From: Thermotoga sp. Mc24
Lineage (GTDB): Bacteria; Thermotogota; Thermotogae; Thermotogales; Thermotogaceae
Length of the DNA stretch: 64,000 nucleotides
Reading direction: 5' to 3'
Assembly: GCF_000784835.1 (NCBI RefSeq)
Contig: NZ_JSFH01000004.1
Location: forward strand, 62,001 to 126,000
Positions 19,611-27,434 of this stretch are shown here, piece by piece. The stretch's first letter is position 1; the number at the start of each line of letters is the position of its first letter. A model generated the notes under the pieces. The model was not told where the DNA came from. It saw only the letters and a list, made by a program, of their open reading frames with translations, and searched no databases. The position numbers and the translations under genes are program-made.

Positions 19611-20509
19611 TTCCAATAGAATCCTTCGTCCGGTACTTTTTCAAGACCTTCGGGATAGAGTTCGTTCAGCTTTTTCAGAAAGGTCGCAACTTCTTCCCTG
19701 CACTCTTCAACGCGTACGTATTCGAATTCTATCCTCTCAAGTGACGATTTCAGAATCCCTGCAGGGATACCTAACTTTTCAGAAGAAAGCTGAACGGTTT
19801 CATCGAGATTTTCTTTCATCCATTTGATGGAGTCTACGAGAGTTTTCTCGACTTTTTCAACAGCTTCTACGTCCACGCCTTCTCTCACGAACAGACCGGC
19901 AATTGGTATTCTACCGGGTACTCCCAGTTCCTTTCCCCACTCTTTCTGAAAATCGAGCACTACCCTTCCTCTGTCAAGACACATGGAAACAAATGGTTCA
20001 GGAAGAGCAGCGTACTTCACTTTTCCTGATTTGAAGAGTGCGACTATTTCCTGGGGAGGTGCGTAGAGTATCTTCACATCCCTGTCGGGAGTGAGTCCTG
20101 CTTTCGATAGAAAATATCTCAGCAGAACATCCACCGTCTGTCCTCTTCCGTGAGGTGTATAAACTTCCTGCCCTCGTAGACTCCTCCATCCATCGAAGGT
20201 AGCATCGTCGGATGCAACAAGATAGAACACCTTCCACTCGTGTACACCCACGAGTTTTATCCTTATTCCCTTCCCGTAGAGATTCGCACCAACGGTCACG
20301 GGAAGAACAGCAAAATCAACCTCTTTTGAAACTATCCTCGCAACCGCTTCCTCCGGATTTTTCCAGATTTCGATCTTCACATCCGCCGGTATCTTCCCGT
20401 CCATGATAGGAACAACGGGTATCAGTGCGGGTCCGAAAGGATTCAAAAGTGTTTCCCCGAAAAGAATGGATATCGTCAGGAGCAAAACCACAACCGTTAC
20501 TTTCTTCAT
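19607..20509 (-). CDS. ABC importer substrate-binding protein (NMT1/SsuA-like)
   Basis: A 300-residue exported binding protein. Residues 1-18 form a signal peptide (MKKVTVVVLLLTISILFGE) with no lipobox cysteine, so it should be periplasmic (under the toga) rather than lipid-anchored. The mature part has NMT1-type features: ADVKIEIWKNPEEAVA, a VDFAVLPVTVGANLYGKG segment and KVKYAALPEP. These indicate a small organic ligand, with the ligand unknown. It begins 44 bases after the hydrogenase stop, just beyond a terminator, so it may have its own promoter. Confidence 0.88.
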   Translation of the reverse strand: MKKVTVVVLLLTISILFGETLLNPFGPALIPVVPIMDGKIPADVKIEIWKNPEEAVARIVSKEVDFAVLPVTVGANLYGKGIRIKLVGVHEWKVFYLVASDDATFDGWRSLRGQEVYTPHGRGQTVDVLLRYFLSKAGLTPDRDVKILYAPPQEIVALFKSGKVKYAALPEPFVSMCLDRGRVVLDFQKEWGKELGVPGRIPIAGLFVREGVDVEAVEKVEKTLVDSIKWMKENLDETVQLSSEKLGIPAGILKSSLERIEFEYVRVEECREEVATFLKKLNELYPEGLEKVPDEGFYWK

Positions 20510-20520
20510 CTAATCACCTC

Positions 20521-20551
20521 CTAAAAAAGAAAGGGAGGATTTCCCCTCCCT
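20521..20551 (-). terminator. Terminator after the hydrogenase gene
   Basis: On the - strand, a perfect 7-bp stem AGGGAGG/CCTCCCT (20532-20538 with 20545-20551) with a 6-base loop is followed by TTCTTTTTTAG. It separates the hydrogenase gene from the downstream ABC binding-protein gene. The arm sequence is the same as the core of the palindrome inside radA. Confidence 0.85.
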
Positions 20552-20553
20552 GT

Positions 20554-22302
20554 TTATTTTACCGCAAGTCTTTTCTTCCTCGACCTGTCTTCGTAATAGG
20601 TGTGAAGCAGTTCATGAGCTTTGTGACTGAGCGGATGTTCGAGGTACTCTTCGTACAGCTTCTTTATGGCAGGGTTTTCGTGGGATTTCCTCAAAACCAT
20701 TCTTTCGTCGATGGTGTAGATGGCTTCTGCCCTCTTTCTGAGGATCTCCGGATCTCTGCTGTAAGGTTGGCCTCCGCCTCCGATACATCCACCGGGACAC
20801 GCCATCACTTCAACAAAGTGATACTTTACCTCTCTTCTCAGAATCTTCTCCACCAGATTTCTTGCATTGGCCGTACCGTGAACCACAGCGATCCTTATCT
20901 TCTTGCCGTCCAGATCTATTTCGGCTTCCCTGACACCTTTGAGTCCTCTCACTTCTTCAAAGACTATCTTCGGTAGTGTCTTTCCCGTCTTGAGTTCGTA
21001 CGCGGTTCTCAGGGCAGCCTCCATCACTCCACCTGTAACACCGAAGAGCACCGCCGCTCCCGTGGAGATTCCAAGCGGTGCGTCGTATTCTTCTTCGGGA
21101 AGGTTCGCAAACGGTATCTTCTTCATCCTTATGAGCTTTCCAAGTTCCCTCGTGGTGAGAACAACATCCACCGCAGGAACACCGTTCACCATGAGCTGCT
21201 TTCTCAATGCCTCGTCCTTCTTCGCTGTACAGGGCATGATGGATACGTGGAAAATGTCCTCCGGTTTCACTCCGAGTTTTTCTGCGAAGTAGGTTTTCAC
21301 CAGAGCAGAAAGCATACCTTGGGGTGACTTGGCAGAGGAAAGCCTCGTTCTGAGCTCGGGATAGGCCTTCTCCACAAGGTTCACCCAGCCCGGGCAGCAG
21401 GAAGTGAACATGGGGAGATCTTCAAGATCTCCTTTTTCAAGTCTTTCGAGAAATTCACTTCCTTCTTCCATTATGGTGAGGTCTGCCCCAAAGTTCGTGT
21501 CAAAAACGTAATCGAATCCGAGCCTTCTGAGAGCGGCTACGAGCTGGCCAGTGGAGATGGTGCCGGGAGCGTATCCAAATTCCTCACCAATCGCCACCCT
21601 CACCGAGGGTGCGGTTTGAACAACGAGGATCTTTTCCTTCTTTTCCAGTTCCTCCAGGACAACCTTCACCGACGAATTTTCGACTATAGCACCCGTTGGA
21701 CAGAACGCGGCACACTGACCACAGCCTATACAATCTGTTTCGTATACGGGCATGTCGAAAGGTGTACCGGGATAAGTTCTATAACCCCTTTCTACCATAG
21801 AATAGATGTTTACTCCCTGAATTTCAGAGCAAACCCTCACACAGCGCTGACACTTGACACACTTGGAAAGATCTCTGACTATGGCAGGGCTGCTTCTGTC
21901 GATCAGTCCTTCTTTAGTACCGTATCCGAAAATGGGTTCCACGTCGTACTTATAGATCAGATCCTGGAACTCACACCTTCCGTTCGCTTCACATGTCATA
22001 CAGTCGTTGGGGTGTTCGGAGAGAAGCAATGCAAGGTTGAACTTCCTGGCCGTTTTCACCCTGTCAGAGGAGGTCTTTATCACCATGCCATCTCTCACTT
22101 TTGTCACACACGCAGGCTGGAGGTTTCTCGCCCCTTCCACCTCAACGACACAGACTCTACACGCACCTATTGATTCCCCGAGCCTTGGATGATGACACAG
22201 AGCTGGAATCTCTATTCCTGCCTTCTCACAGGCTTCGATGACCGTCAGGTTATCAGGTACTGTAAGCGTTCTACCATTTATAACAACCGTCACGTCCGCC
22301 AA
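20554..22302 (-). CDS. [FeFe]-hydrogenase catalytic subunit, HndD/HydA-like, soluble
   Basis: Reduces protons to H2 or oxidises H2. In order the 582-residue chain has an N-terminal [2Fe-2S] domain (CHHPRLGESIGACRVC then PAC), the His/Cys [4Fe-4S] site (HPNDCMTCEANGRC), two [4Fe-4S] ferredoxin motifs (CVKCQRCVRVC and CIGCGQCAAFC), and the H-cluster motifs TSCCPGW, MPCTAKKDE and ACPGGCIGGGGQ, all with their cysteines. The frame is open to 22356, but TTG 22302 follows a GAGGAGGTG site and gives the usual MADVTVVING N-terminus. No NADH- or ferredoxin-linked partner subunits adjoin it, so it stands apart from the trimeric bifurcating hydrogenase. Confidence 0.95.
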   Translation of the reverse strand: MADVTVVINGRTLTVPDNLTVIEACEKAGIEIPALCHHPRLGESIGACRVCVVEVEGARNLQPACVTKVRDGMVIKTSSDRVKTARKFNLALLLSEHPNDCMTCEANGRCEFQDLIYKYDVEPIFGYGTKEGLIDRSSPAIVRDLSKCVKCQRCVRVCSEIQGVNIYSMVERGYRTYPGTPFDMPVYETDCIGCGQCAAFCPTGAIVENSSVKVVLEELEKKEKILVVQTAPSVRVAIGEEFGYAPGTISTGQLVAALRRLGFDYVFDTNFGADLTIMEEGSEFLERLEKGDLEDLPMFTSCCPGWVNLVEKAYPELRTRLSSAKSPQGMLSALVKTYFAEKLGVKPEDIFHVSIMPCTAKKDEALRKQLMVNGVPAVDVVLTTRELGKLIRMKKIPFANLPEEEYDAPLGISTGAAVLFGVTGGVMEAALRTAYELKTGKTLPKIVFEEVRGLKGVREAEIDLDGKKIRIAVVHGTANARNLVEKILRREVKYHFVEVMACPGGCIGGGGQPYSRDPEILRKRAEAIYTIDERMVLRKSHENPAIKKLYEEYLEHPLSHKAHELLHTYYEDRSRKKRLAVK

Positions 22303-22337
22303 GGCAAAGCACCTCCTCACAGGATTGGTTTCACTAT

Positions 22338-22357
22338 TTTGTGATAAATTTCTCAAA
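22338..22357 (-). promoter_or_regulatory. Candidate Rex-type operator upstream of the hydrogenase gene
   Basis: TTGAGAAATTTATCACAA (- strand) is an 18-base imperfect dyad of the form TTGWGA-N6-TCACAA, resembling binding sites of the NADH-sensing repressor Rex. It lies about 36-55 bases upstream of the hydrogenase start codon and overlaps the AT-rich presumed promoter. rex itself is encoded at 61.5-62.1 kb. The match to Thermotogales Rex sites is from memory of the general motif and was not tested. Confidence 0.35.
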
Positions 22358-22365
22358 TTATTTTT

Positions 22366-22387
22366 AAAAAGACCCCCTCATTGGGAT
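22366..22387 (-). terminator. Weak terminator after disA
   Basis: On the - strand ATCCC-AATGAG-GGGGT can form a 5-bp stem (one G-U pair), followed by CTTTTTAAAA. It lies about 13 bases beyond the disA stop and before the hydrogenase promoter region. Confidence 0.4.
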
Positions 22388-22399
22388 ATATTACCACAA

Positions 22400-23473
22400 C
22401 TACTCGGAAGTTTTTCTATGCTTCAAGGAACTGATACTTTCTGAAATGGCCCGCGCTCTTTTCTCTCCTATTCCCTCGACCTTCTTCAAGTCCTCAACAG
22501 AGGCTTTACTGATCTGATCGAGCGTTTTGAACATTCTAACCACGTTGTATCCAATGCTGAGCGGAATTCTCGCGACGGTTTTGAGGAGCCTGTAACCTCT
22601 CGCGGAAACGAGCACATCATCCAACTGTGCAACTTGCTGTACATCGTATCCCAGGGCCCTCGAAATTGAAATGGGAGAGGGATCTCTTTTCTTAACAAAG
22701 TCCTGCATGATGTCTTGCGCCGCCTCTTCATCCACCTCTTCAGAAGAGTAATCCATTACGAGAAGAACTAGAAGATCGTCCACGTCTTCCGTCAACTCCC
22801 TGAGCTGCATTCTTGCGAGTCTTCCTTCCTCGCCGAGCTCTACTATGTAGGGTCTCATCTCCTCTACTATCCTCAAAAGCTCGAACCCCTTTGCCAGTGT
22901 TCTCACCACGTCAGCGAGAGTGACCCTGTTTTCCAGTTCCAGAACTTCAAGTTCCGAAAGAAGTTTGTTGAAGTTATCTTTGTATTTTTCCAAAGTGCTG
23001 ATCGCTTGTGTCACTTTCGATATGAGAAAATCTACCTGATTCACAACGTATTTGTAATTTTTATAATAGAGCGATATGATATTTCTCCTCCTCGAAACTG
23101 CTATCACGACTTTCCCCGTTTGTTTCGCCAACCTTTCCGCTGTTCTGTGTCTTGTACCGGTTTCTCCGGTCGGTATCGTGGGGTCCGGTACGAGATGAAC
23201 ATTCGCGTAGTATATCTTTGTAATATCCTCAGAGAGAACTATCGCACCATCCATTTTTGAAAGCTCGTACAGTTTCTCCGCAGAGAAATCGGTGTCCAGC
23301 CAGAATCCTCCTTGAATGATATCCTCGTATTTTTTTGGATCATCAACAAGAAAAATAAGCGCACCAAAATTAGCATTGATTATGTCATCCAGCGCTTTCC
23401 TCAACTCTGTCCCTGGTGATATGAGCTTTATTTTTTCAATCAATTCCTGGGGAACCAAGGATTTCACCCCCAA
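22400..23473 (-). CDS. disA: DNA integrity scanning protein DisA, diadenylate cyclase
   Basis: DisA makes cyclic di-AMP from ATP and senses branched DNA. The N-terminal DAC domain has the catalytic motifs KMDGAIVLS and ETGTRHRTAE; a helical spine follows, and the C-terminal helix-hairpin-helix module (VEGIGEKRARAISES) binds DNA. The 357 residues agree with the crystallised T. maritima enzyme as I recall it. The start TTG 23473 lies 38 bases inside the end of radA; TTG 23458 is an alternative with a GGGGGTG site. clpC-radA-disA is the gene order also known in Firmicutes. Confidence 0.96.
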   Translation of the reverse strand: MGVKSLVPQELIEKIKLISPGTELRKALDDIINANFGALIFLVDDPKKYEDIIQGGFWLDTDFSAEKLYELSKMDGAIVLSEDITKIYYANVHLVPDPTIPTGETGTRHRTAERLAKQTGKVVIAVSRRRNIISLYYKNYKYVVNQVDFLISKVTQAISTLEKYKDNFNKLLSELEVLELENRVTLADVVRTLAKGFELLRIVEEMRPYIVELGEEGRLARMQLRELTEDVDDLLVLLVMDYSSEEVDEEAAQDIMQDFVKKRDPSPISISRALGYDVQQVAQLDDVLVSARGYRLLKTVARIPLSIGYNVVRMFKTLDQISKASVEDLKKVEGIGEKRARAISESISSLKHRKTSE

Positions 23474-24761
23474 TTATAAAGACGGCCTCCTTGAGGTCGC
23501 GCACTACAAAAACTCCTTTTTTCTCTTCTTCGATCGGAGGAACTATTATCCTCCCCGAATTCTTCAAAGAGTTCAATCTTCTATTAATATTGTAAACCTT
23601 TCTCACCCTTCCATCCAAACCAATTTCACCAACGGCCGCCGTATCGTGTAGAGAAACTTCCAGATAGGAAGACACAATGGAAAGAGCTATCGCGAGATCC
23701 GCCGCAGGATCCGTTATCCTGAGTCCCCCCACAACGTTGACATAAACATCGTGCGTTTCTATGGGAAGCCTCAGATATTTGCTGATCACGGCAATCAGAA
23801 GTATCACCCTGTTCACATCTACACCTTTACACACCCTCTTGGGAGAAAACGTTCTGTTTTTGGAGACGAGTGCCTGTATCTGTACAACAAAGGGTTTTGT
23901 GCCTTCAAAGACACACGTGAGGACGTTTCCTGGAAGGTCTGTATCTCCTTCCGTAAAGGAAGGATTCTCCACCTGGACGAAACCGTTTTCTTTGAGCTCA
24001 AAGACCGCCACTTCGTCGGAAGGTCCGAATCTGTTCTTTGTGATCTTCAAGAGTCTCAATCCTGTACGCCTGTCTCCCTCAAAATATGCTACAGTGTCCA
24101 CCATGTGTTCCACCAGTTTCGGTCCTGCTATTTCCCCCTCTTTTGTCACATGTCCCACTAAGAGAACCGGCACACCTCTTTTCTTTGCAAAGTCAATTGT
24201 TTTCATCGTCACGTTTTTCACCTGAGAGATACTTCCGGGGCTGCTTCCAAGGTCTGAGGAAAAAACCGTTTGAATGGAGTCAACCACCATGAAACTCACT
24301 CTTTCATTTCTCAGAGAGGATATTATTTCATCGATGTCGTTCTCTAAGGTCAAAAGGATGTTTTTTTTCCTTTTCATCAGGAGCCTGTCCGCTCTCAATT
24401 TCAACTGCTGGGGGGATTCTTCACCAGAAACGTAAACAACCAGTCCCCTTTCAGCGAACTTTTCGGCGATCTGAAGCGCTATCGTACTTTTTCCTATCCC
24501 GGGTTCACCAGAGAGCAGGATCACCTGTCCGGGGACAATTCCTCCCCTGAAAGCCCTGTCCAGTTCTGAAAAACCTGTGGATAACCTTTCAAGGGAAATT
24601 TCTCCAGCGTCTTCTAAATTTAAAAACAGGGAGGGGTTTCCCTCCCTGTTTTTCCTCTTTTGAATCACTTCTTCTGCCGTATCGTATTCACCGCACTGAG
24701 GGCATTTTCCGAACCATTTTGGAGAAACGTAGCCACAGTTGGAACAGATGAACTTCTTCAC
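23436..24761 (-). CDS. radA: DNA repair protein RadA (Sms)
   Basis: RadA is a RecA-like, Lon-related helicase that extends branches during recombination. It has an N-terminal C4 zinc finger (CSNCGYVSPKWFGKCPQCG), Walker A SGEPGIGKST, the RadA-specific KNRFG motif (TKNRFGPSDEV) and a Lon-protease-like C-terminal domain, here ending soon after the VRDLKEAVFIIGGE region; 441 residues is normal. It overlaps clpC by ATGA and disA by 38 bases. A perfect 13-bp inverted repeat lies within codons 37-47. Confidence 0.96.
   Translation of the reverse strand: MKKFICSNCGYVSPKWFGKCPQCGEYDTAEEVIQKRKNREGNPSLFLNLEDAGEISLERLSTGFSELDRAFRGGIVPGQVILLSGEPGIGKSTIALQIAEKFAERGLVVYVSGEESPQQLKLRADRLLMKRKKNILLTLENDIDEIISSLRNERVSFMVVDSIQTVFSSDLGSSPGSISQVKNVTMKTIDFAKKRGVPVLLVGHVTKEGEIAGPKLVEHMVDTVAYFEGDRRTGLRLLKITKNRFGPSDEVAVFELKENGFVQVENPSFTEGDTDLPGNVLTCVFEGTKPFVVQIQALVSKNRTFSPKRVCKGVDVNRVILLIAVISKYLRLPIETHDVYVNVVGGLRITDPAADLAIALSIVSSYLEVSLHDTAAVGEIGLDGRVRKVYNINRRLNSLKNSGRIIVPPIEEEKKGVFVVRDLKEAVFIIGGEILGSPGID
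24622..24653. repeat. Perfect 13-bp inverted repeat inside radA, terminator-like
   Basis: AAAAACAGGGAGG (24622-24634) is perfectly inverted as CCTCCCTGTTTTT (24641-24653), with a 6-base centre. Because the arms end in A5 and T5, either strand reads as a GC-rich hairpin followed by a U-tract. On the coding strand TTTTTAAATTT follows. It encodes KNREGNPSLFL between the RadA zinc finger and the ATPase core. The core arms match the terminator at 20521-20551. Confidence 0.9.
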
Positions 24762-27220
24762 TGAACCACCTTCTCTTTCTTTTCACCCTTTCTGGTGAAT
24801 CGGAGAGCATCTTTGCGTGCACTACAGACAATCGTATCTCCTTCGTTGAACTTGCCTCTTAAAATTTCCTCGGAGAGAGGATCTTCCACGTATCTCTGTA
24901 TAGCTCTCTTCAGAGGTCTTGCTCCGTAAACCGGATCGAATCCCTTTTCAACCAAGAACTCCTTTGCACTCTTTGTCAGTACAAGCTTCATGTTCTTCTC
25001 CGAGAGTCTCTTCCTTAGATCTCTCAAGAGTATATCGATGATCTGCTCGATGTGTTCTTTATTCAATGGATGGAAGATAATTGTTTCATCGATCCTGTTC
25101 AGGAACTCGGGTCTGAACGTTCTTTTCACCTCTTCCAGAACGAGATCCTTTATTTTCTCGAATTCTTTCTCCTCGTTGTTGTCACCCACAAACCCGAGTG
25201 TTCTCTTGGATTTGTTGATGTAAGAACTTCCGATGTTGCTGGTCATTATGATGATCGTATTCCTGAAATCGACTTCACGTCCCTGAGAATCCGTGAGTCT
25301 TCCGTCGTCCATTATCTGGAGCAGTATGTTGAATACATCTGGATGCGCCTTCTCTATTTCGTCGAACAGGATCACCGAGAACGGCCTTCTTCTCACTTTC
25401 TCCGTGAGAGTTCCTCCCTCTTCGTAACCAACGTATCCCGGAGGAGCACCTATGAGTCTTGAAACGGAGAACCTCTCCATGTATTCACTCATATCGAACC
25501 TGATGAGAGCCCTTTCATCCCCAAACAGATACTCTGCGAGTGCTTTTGCGAGTTCTGTCTTTCCAACACCCGTTGGACCGAGGAACAAGAACACACCTAT
25601 CGGTCTTCTTGGATCTTTCAGACCGCTTCTTGCTCTTCTTATGGCCCTGGCTACGGCTTTTATAGCTTCGTCCTGAGCAACAATTCTCTGGTGGAGAGCC
25701 TCCTCGAGATTGAGGAGCTTTTCGACTTCCGTTTCCTCGATCTTTTTGAGAGGTACACCCGTCCAGGAAGACACCACCTCAGCCACATCATCCACGTCTA
25801 CCCTCACTACGGCCGTTTCCGCGTGTCTTCTCCATTCCGCGTACCTCTTTCTATATTCCGCTTCCAGCTCCATTTCCTCTTCTTTCAGTTGGGCCGCTTT
25901 TTCATAATCCTGATTCAGAACAGCGAGCTCCTTATCACTCCTTATCCTCTCTAGTTCTAATTTCATACTCTTCAGTTCTGGAGGAAGCACGAAAACCTTC
26001 AACCTCGCTCTGGCACCTGCTTCGTCTATCACATCGATCGCCTTATCCGGTAAATAGTGGTCGGTTATGTATCTCTTGGAAAGATAAACGGCCGCCTCCA
26101 GAGCCTTGTCGGTATAAATCACCTTATGATGCGACTCGTATTTTCTCTTCAAACCTTTCAGTATTTCGAGTGTTTCTTCTTCGGTTGGTTCTTTCACATA
26201 TATCTTCTGAAACCTTCTCTCCAGAGCAGCATCTTTTTCAATGTACTTTCTATACTCATCTGGTGTGGTAGCACCTATACAACTTATCTCTCCACGTGCG
26301 AGAGCGGGTTTCAAAATGTTCGCGGCATCGATCGCTCCCTCAGCCGATCCAGCACCCACTATGGTGTGTATCTCGTCTATGAAGAGGATGATGTTCTTAT
26401 CCTTGGTTACAATCTGGAGAAGTTTTTTCATCCTCTTTTCGAATTCACCTCTGTACTTGGTTCCTGCAACCAGCGCTGCCACGTCAAGAGAGAAGATCAC
26501 CTTGTTTTTCAAGATTTCAGGCACATCTCCAGTGACTATTCTCTGAGCCAGACCTTCAACTATCGCCGTTTTTCCAACCCCGGGATCTCCTATGAGAACA
26601 GGATTGTTTTTCTTCCTTCTGACAAGAACCTGCATCACTCTTTCTATCTCTTCTTCCCTTCCAATAACTGGGTCGAGTTCTTTCTTGGCTGCAAGTTCCG
26701 TGAGGTTCACACCGAAGCCTTCAAGTTGTTTCACACTTCTGTAAGTGTAATCCTCTTCTTCTTCATATTCCAGACTTTTGTTCGAAGAGTAGGAGTAGAT
26801 ATCAATGATCTCTCTTCTCAGAGTGGCGATGTCTACTCCGAGTTTTCTCAAGATATGGATAGCTATCCCTTCTCCCTCTCTCAGGATACCAAGGAGAAGA
26901 TGTTCCGGGTTTATCTTGTCACTTCCAAGGATCTTCGCCTCTTCGTATGCGAGTTCGGTCACTCTCTTGGCTCTTGGAGTCATCTGTGGAGAGGGGACGA
27001 AACCCCTCATCCCCATACCAACCATGGAGATGATCTCCGATCTCACCTTAGAGTACGAAGCGCCCATTTCCTCCAGGAGTTCGACGACGGGTCCTCTATC
27101 TACTTTCAAGATTGCAAGCAGAAGATGCTCTGTTCCGACGTACGAATGCCCGAGTTCTTTTGCCTCCTCCTGGGCTGTTACGAATATCTGGGCTGTCTTT
27201 TCCGAGAACTTATCAAACAT
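24758..27220 (-). CDS. clpC: Clp protease ATP-binding subunit ClpC
   Basis: Hexameric AAA+ unfoldase that delivers proteins to ClpP. The 820-residue chain has two N-terminal Clp_N repeats (starting FSEKTAQIFVTAQEEAKELGHSYVGTEH, truncated here), D1 Walker A GDPGVGKTAIVEG, a middle domain with the UVR-like segment LNQDYEKAAQLKEEEME that marks ClpC, D2 Walker A GPTGVGKTELAKAL and the D2 small domain. Start is ATG with a GGAGGTGATACT site. The McsA, McsB and CtsR genes that accompany clpC in Firmicutes are absent here. Confidence 0.96.
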   Translation of the reverse strand: MFDKFSEKTAQIFVTAQEEAKELGHSYVGTEHLLLAILKVDRGPVVELLEEMGASYSKVRSEIISMVGMGMRGFVPSPQMTPRAKRVTELAYEEAKILGSDKINPEHLLLGILREGEGIAIHILRKLGVDIATLRREIIDIYSYSSNKSLEYEEEEDYTYRSVKQLEGFGVNLTELAAKKELDPVIGREEEIERVMQVLVRRKKNNPVLIGDPGVGKTAIVEGLAQRIVTGDVPEILKNKVIFSLDVAALVAGTKYRGEFEKRMKKLLQIVTKDKNIILFIDEIHTIVGAGSAEGAIDAANILKPALARGEISCIGATTPDEYRKYIEKDAALERRFQKIYVKEPTEEETLEILKGLKRKYESHHKVIYTDKALEAAVYLSKRYITDHYLPDKAIDVIDEAGARARLKVFVLPPELKSMKLELERIRSDKELAVLNQDYEKAAQLKEEEMELEAEYRKRYAEWRRHAETAVVRVDVDDVAEVVSSWTGVPLKKIEETEVEKLLNLEEALHQRIVAQDEAIKAVARAIRRARSGLKDPRRPIGVFLFLGPTGVGKTELAKALAEYLFGDERALIRFDMSEYMERFSVSRLIGAPPGYVGYEEGGTLTEKVRRRPFSVILFDEIEKAHPDVFNILLQIMDDGRLTDSQGREVDFRNTIIIMTSNIGSSYINKSKRTLGFVGDNNEEKEFEKIKDLVLEEVKRTFRPEFLNRIDETIIFHPLNKEHIEQIIDILLRDLRKRLSEKNMKLVLTKSAKEFLVEKGFDPVYGARPLKRAIQRYVEDPLSEEILRGKFNEGDTIVCSARKDALRFTRKGEKKEKVVQ

Positions 27221-27247
27221 AGTATCACCTCCGGGTCTTCCAATTTC

Positions 27248-27256
27248 ATTATATCA
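27248..27256 (-). promoter_or_regulatory. Extended -10 promoter for clpC-radA-disA
   Basis: TGATATAAT on the - strand is a consensus extended -10 element (TGnTATAAT) about 30 bases upstream of the clpC ATG. No good -35 box sits at 17 bases; a TTGAAA occurs 22 bases upstream, too far to count. Confidence 0.5.
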
Positions 27257-27356
27257 CCCTTATGGACATAACACCTTTCAAAAATGTTCAAAATTTGCCT
27301 GGAAGGAAAGCAAAAGGTAACAATTAGATTCACCGAATTTAATTTCTCGTACGGAT

Positions 27357-27386
27357 TTACAGCCGGTGAAATATCCGTGATACAAT
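27357..27386 (+). promoter_or_regulatory. Candidate promoter for ttuA
   Basis: TTACAG at 27357-27362 and TACAAT at 27381-27386 are 18 bases apart, with a TG preceding the -10 (TGATACAAT). The 11-base sequence ACCGAATTTAA occurs on both sides, at 27332-27342 and 27395-27405, and may be an operator pair. The region is the 214-base divergent gap between clpC and ttuA. Confidence 0.45.
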
Positions 27387-27434
27387 TTAATCGAACCGAA
27401 TTTAAACGACACTTTCCTTGAAAGGAGGGAAAAA

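Noticed and set aside
26057-27271. 404-codon frame on + opposite clpC
   Set aside because: Shadow of the clpC codon pattern; low-complexity Phe/Ser/His-rich translation, no ribosome site.
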